Assembly (NCBI GenBank): GCA_002432795.1
Contig: DJGU01000086.1
Span: forward strand, 1 to 6,777
Source of the DNA: Anaerolineaceae bacterium UBA5838
GTDB taxonomy: Bacteria > Chloroflexota > Anaerolineae > Anaerolineales > Anaerolineaceae
Reading direction: 5' to 3'
Length of the DNA: 6,777 nucleotides
A program made the position numbers and the translations under genes. Shown here piece after piece: positions 6,109 through 6,777 of the stretch. Each line of letters opens with the position of its first letter. Positions within the stretch are counted from its first letter, which is position 1. Below the pieces are notes generated by a model. The model made no database searches. It saw nothing but the letters and a program-made list of their open reading frames with translations, and was not told the origin of the DNA.

Positions 6109-6777
6109 ATGCAAAATTATTCCCCAACAAATTTAAGCCGCACACCAAACGAAAGAAAGAAGCCCAATGGTGGGATTAAGAACGCCATCCGTGAAAATCT
6201 GGAGGCTTTGCGCAACACTCCCGAGGCCTTTCGCCTGGTTTGGTCTGCCAGCCGCAGCAATGCCCTGATCAGTTTTGGTCTGACACCGATTACCGCTCTG
6301 TTGCCTGCGGCGCAATCATGGGTGGGGAAGATGATCGTGGACAGCATCCTTGGCGCGATTAATCAGTCCGTGGACGTTGAAGCGGGTCTGCGTTTGGTGC
6401 TGCCGTATGTGGCGGCTGAATTTGGGCTCTTACTGCTGGGCACTATCTTGAACTCGATCCGATACCTGTCCAACAGTGTTTTGCAGTCTCAGTTGACCAA
6501 CCATATCAACACCTTGATCATCAGGAAGGCGATCAGCCTCGATCTGCAGTTCTTCGAAGACCCTGTCTTCTACGACACCATGCAAAATGCCCGCCGTCGG
6601 GCTGACAGCTCTGCGCTTTCCATTATGAATGCCATCCTGCAGATTCTGCAGCAGACCATCACGCTGGTTTCGTTGGTGGCACTGCTGGTCGGGTTTAGCC
6701 CCTGGCTGGCTGTGGTGGTAATCCTGGCAGCCATCCCCAATTTTATCTCGCGCTCGCGCTTTTCGGAAATGACTTTC
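6109..6777 (+). CDS. ABC exporter, permease/ATP-binding fusion protein (N-terminal part only)
   Basis: The first 223 codons are present and the frame is open to the window edge, so the gene is cut by the window rather than broken. The visible part is an ABC exporter-type transmembrane domain (ABC_membrane). A polar N-terminus (1-25) and an amphipathic helix precede membrane segments at about 50-72 and 93-116. A cytoplasmic coupling stretch follows, LDLQFFEDPVFYDTMQNA (144-161), typical of this exporter group, then two more hydrophobic segments at about 168-195 and 196-213. A C-terminal nucleotide-binding domain with Walker A, ABC signature and Walker B is expected downstream but not seen, and the substrate is unknown. 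The ATG is supported by AGGA 6 nt upstream. It follows the terminator by only 32 nt, so its promoter must overlap the terminator or it depends on read-through. I see no good promoter there. Confidence 0.88.
   Translation, partial: MQNYSPTNLSRTPNERKKPNGGIKNAIRENLEALRNTPEAFRLVWSASRSNALISFGLTPITALLPAAQSWVGKMIVDSILGAINQSVDVEAGLRLVLPYVAAEFGLLLLGTILNSIRYLSNSVLQSQLTNHINTLIIRKAISLDLQFFEDPVFYDTMQNARRRADSSALSIMNAILQILQQTITLVSLVALLVGFSPWLAVVVILAAIPNFISRSRFSEMTF

Overview
The window looks like ordinary chromosome from a moderate-GC bacterium, most likely Chloroflexota, class Anaerolineae. The taxonomic clues are indirect. The secreted beta-helix protein ends in a short FLPMVIK tail of the kind I recall from many secreted Anaerolineae proteins. 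Two short, translationally coupled, membrane-anchored proteins also resemble paired hypothetical proteins I associate with that class. No marker gene is present, so the assignment is an inference.

Layout. Positions 1-429 hold no recognisable gene. They contain a cluster of REP-like inverted repeats built on the octamer CGGARTGA, forming two hairpins 87 bp apart. Positions 430-1926 (minus strand) encode a secreted right-handed beta-helix protein with PMP-like GGG(I/M)YN repeats, a choice-of-anchor Q-type C-terminal domain and the FLPMVIK tail. An AT-rich divergent intergenic region (1927-2194) carries candidate promoters in both directions.

On the plus strand, 2195-3096 is a tight two-gene unit: a flavodoxin-domain protein and a VOC (glyoxalase-fold) protein. 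It is followed by a decayed aminoglycoside 6-adenylyltransferase (ANT(6)/AadK-like) gene at 3128-3537. That relic keeps its N-terminus and its C-terminal third but has lost the middle, and it carries two in-frame stops. A strong hairpin (3566-3597) ends this unit, and an extended -10 promoter overlaps the hairpin's right arm.

Positions 3632-6033 look like one operon: urocanate hydratase (hutU, histidine degradation), then two small membrane-anchored helical proteins that overlap by one base and appear to be diverged duplicates. It closes with a textbook intrinsic terminator (6050-6076). A further gene starts at 6109 and runs off the window. It encodes the membrane domain of an ABC exporter.

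Apart from hutU, no gene here has an assignable pathway, and no other hut gene is visible. No CRISPR array, tRNA, rRNA or intact mobile element was seen. The most interesting points are the ANT(6) relic, the REP-like cluster, the promoter embedded in a terminator and the paired membrane proteins after hutU.
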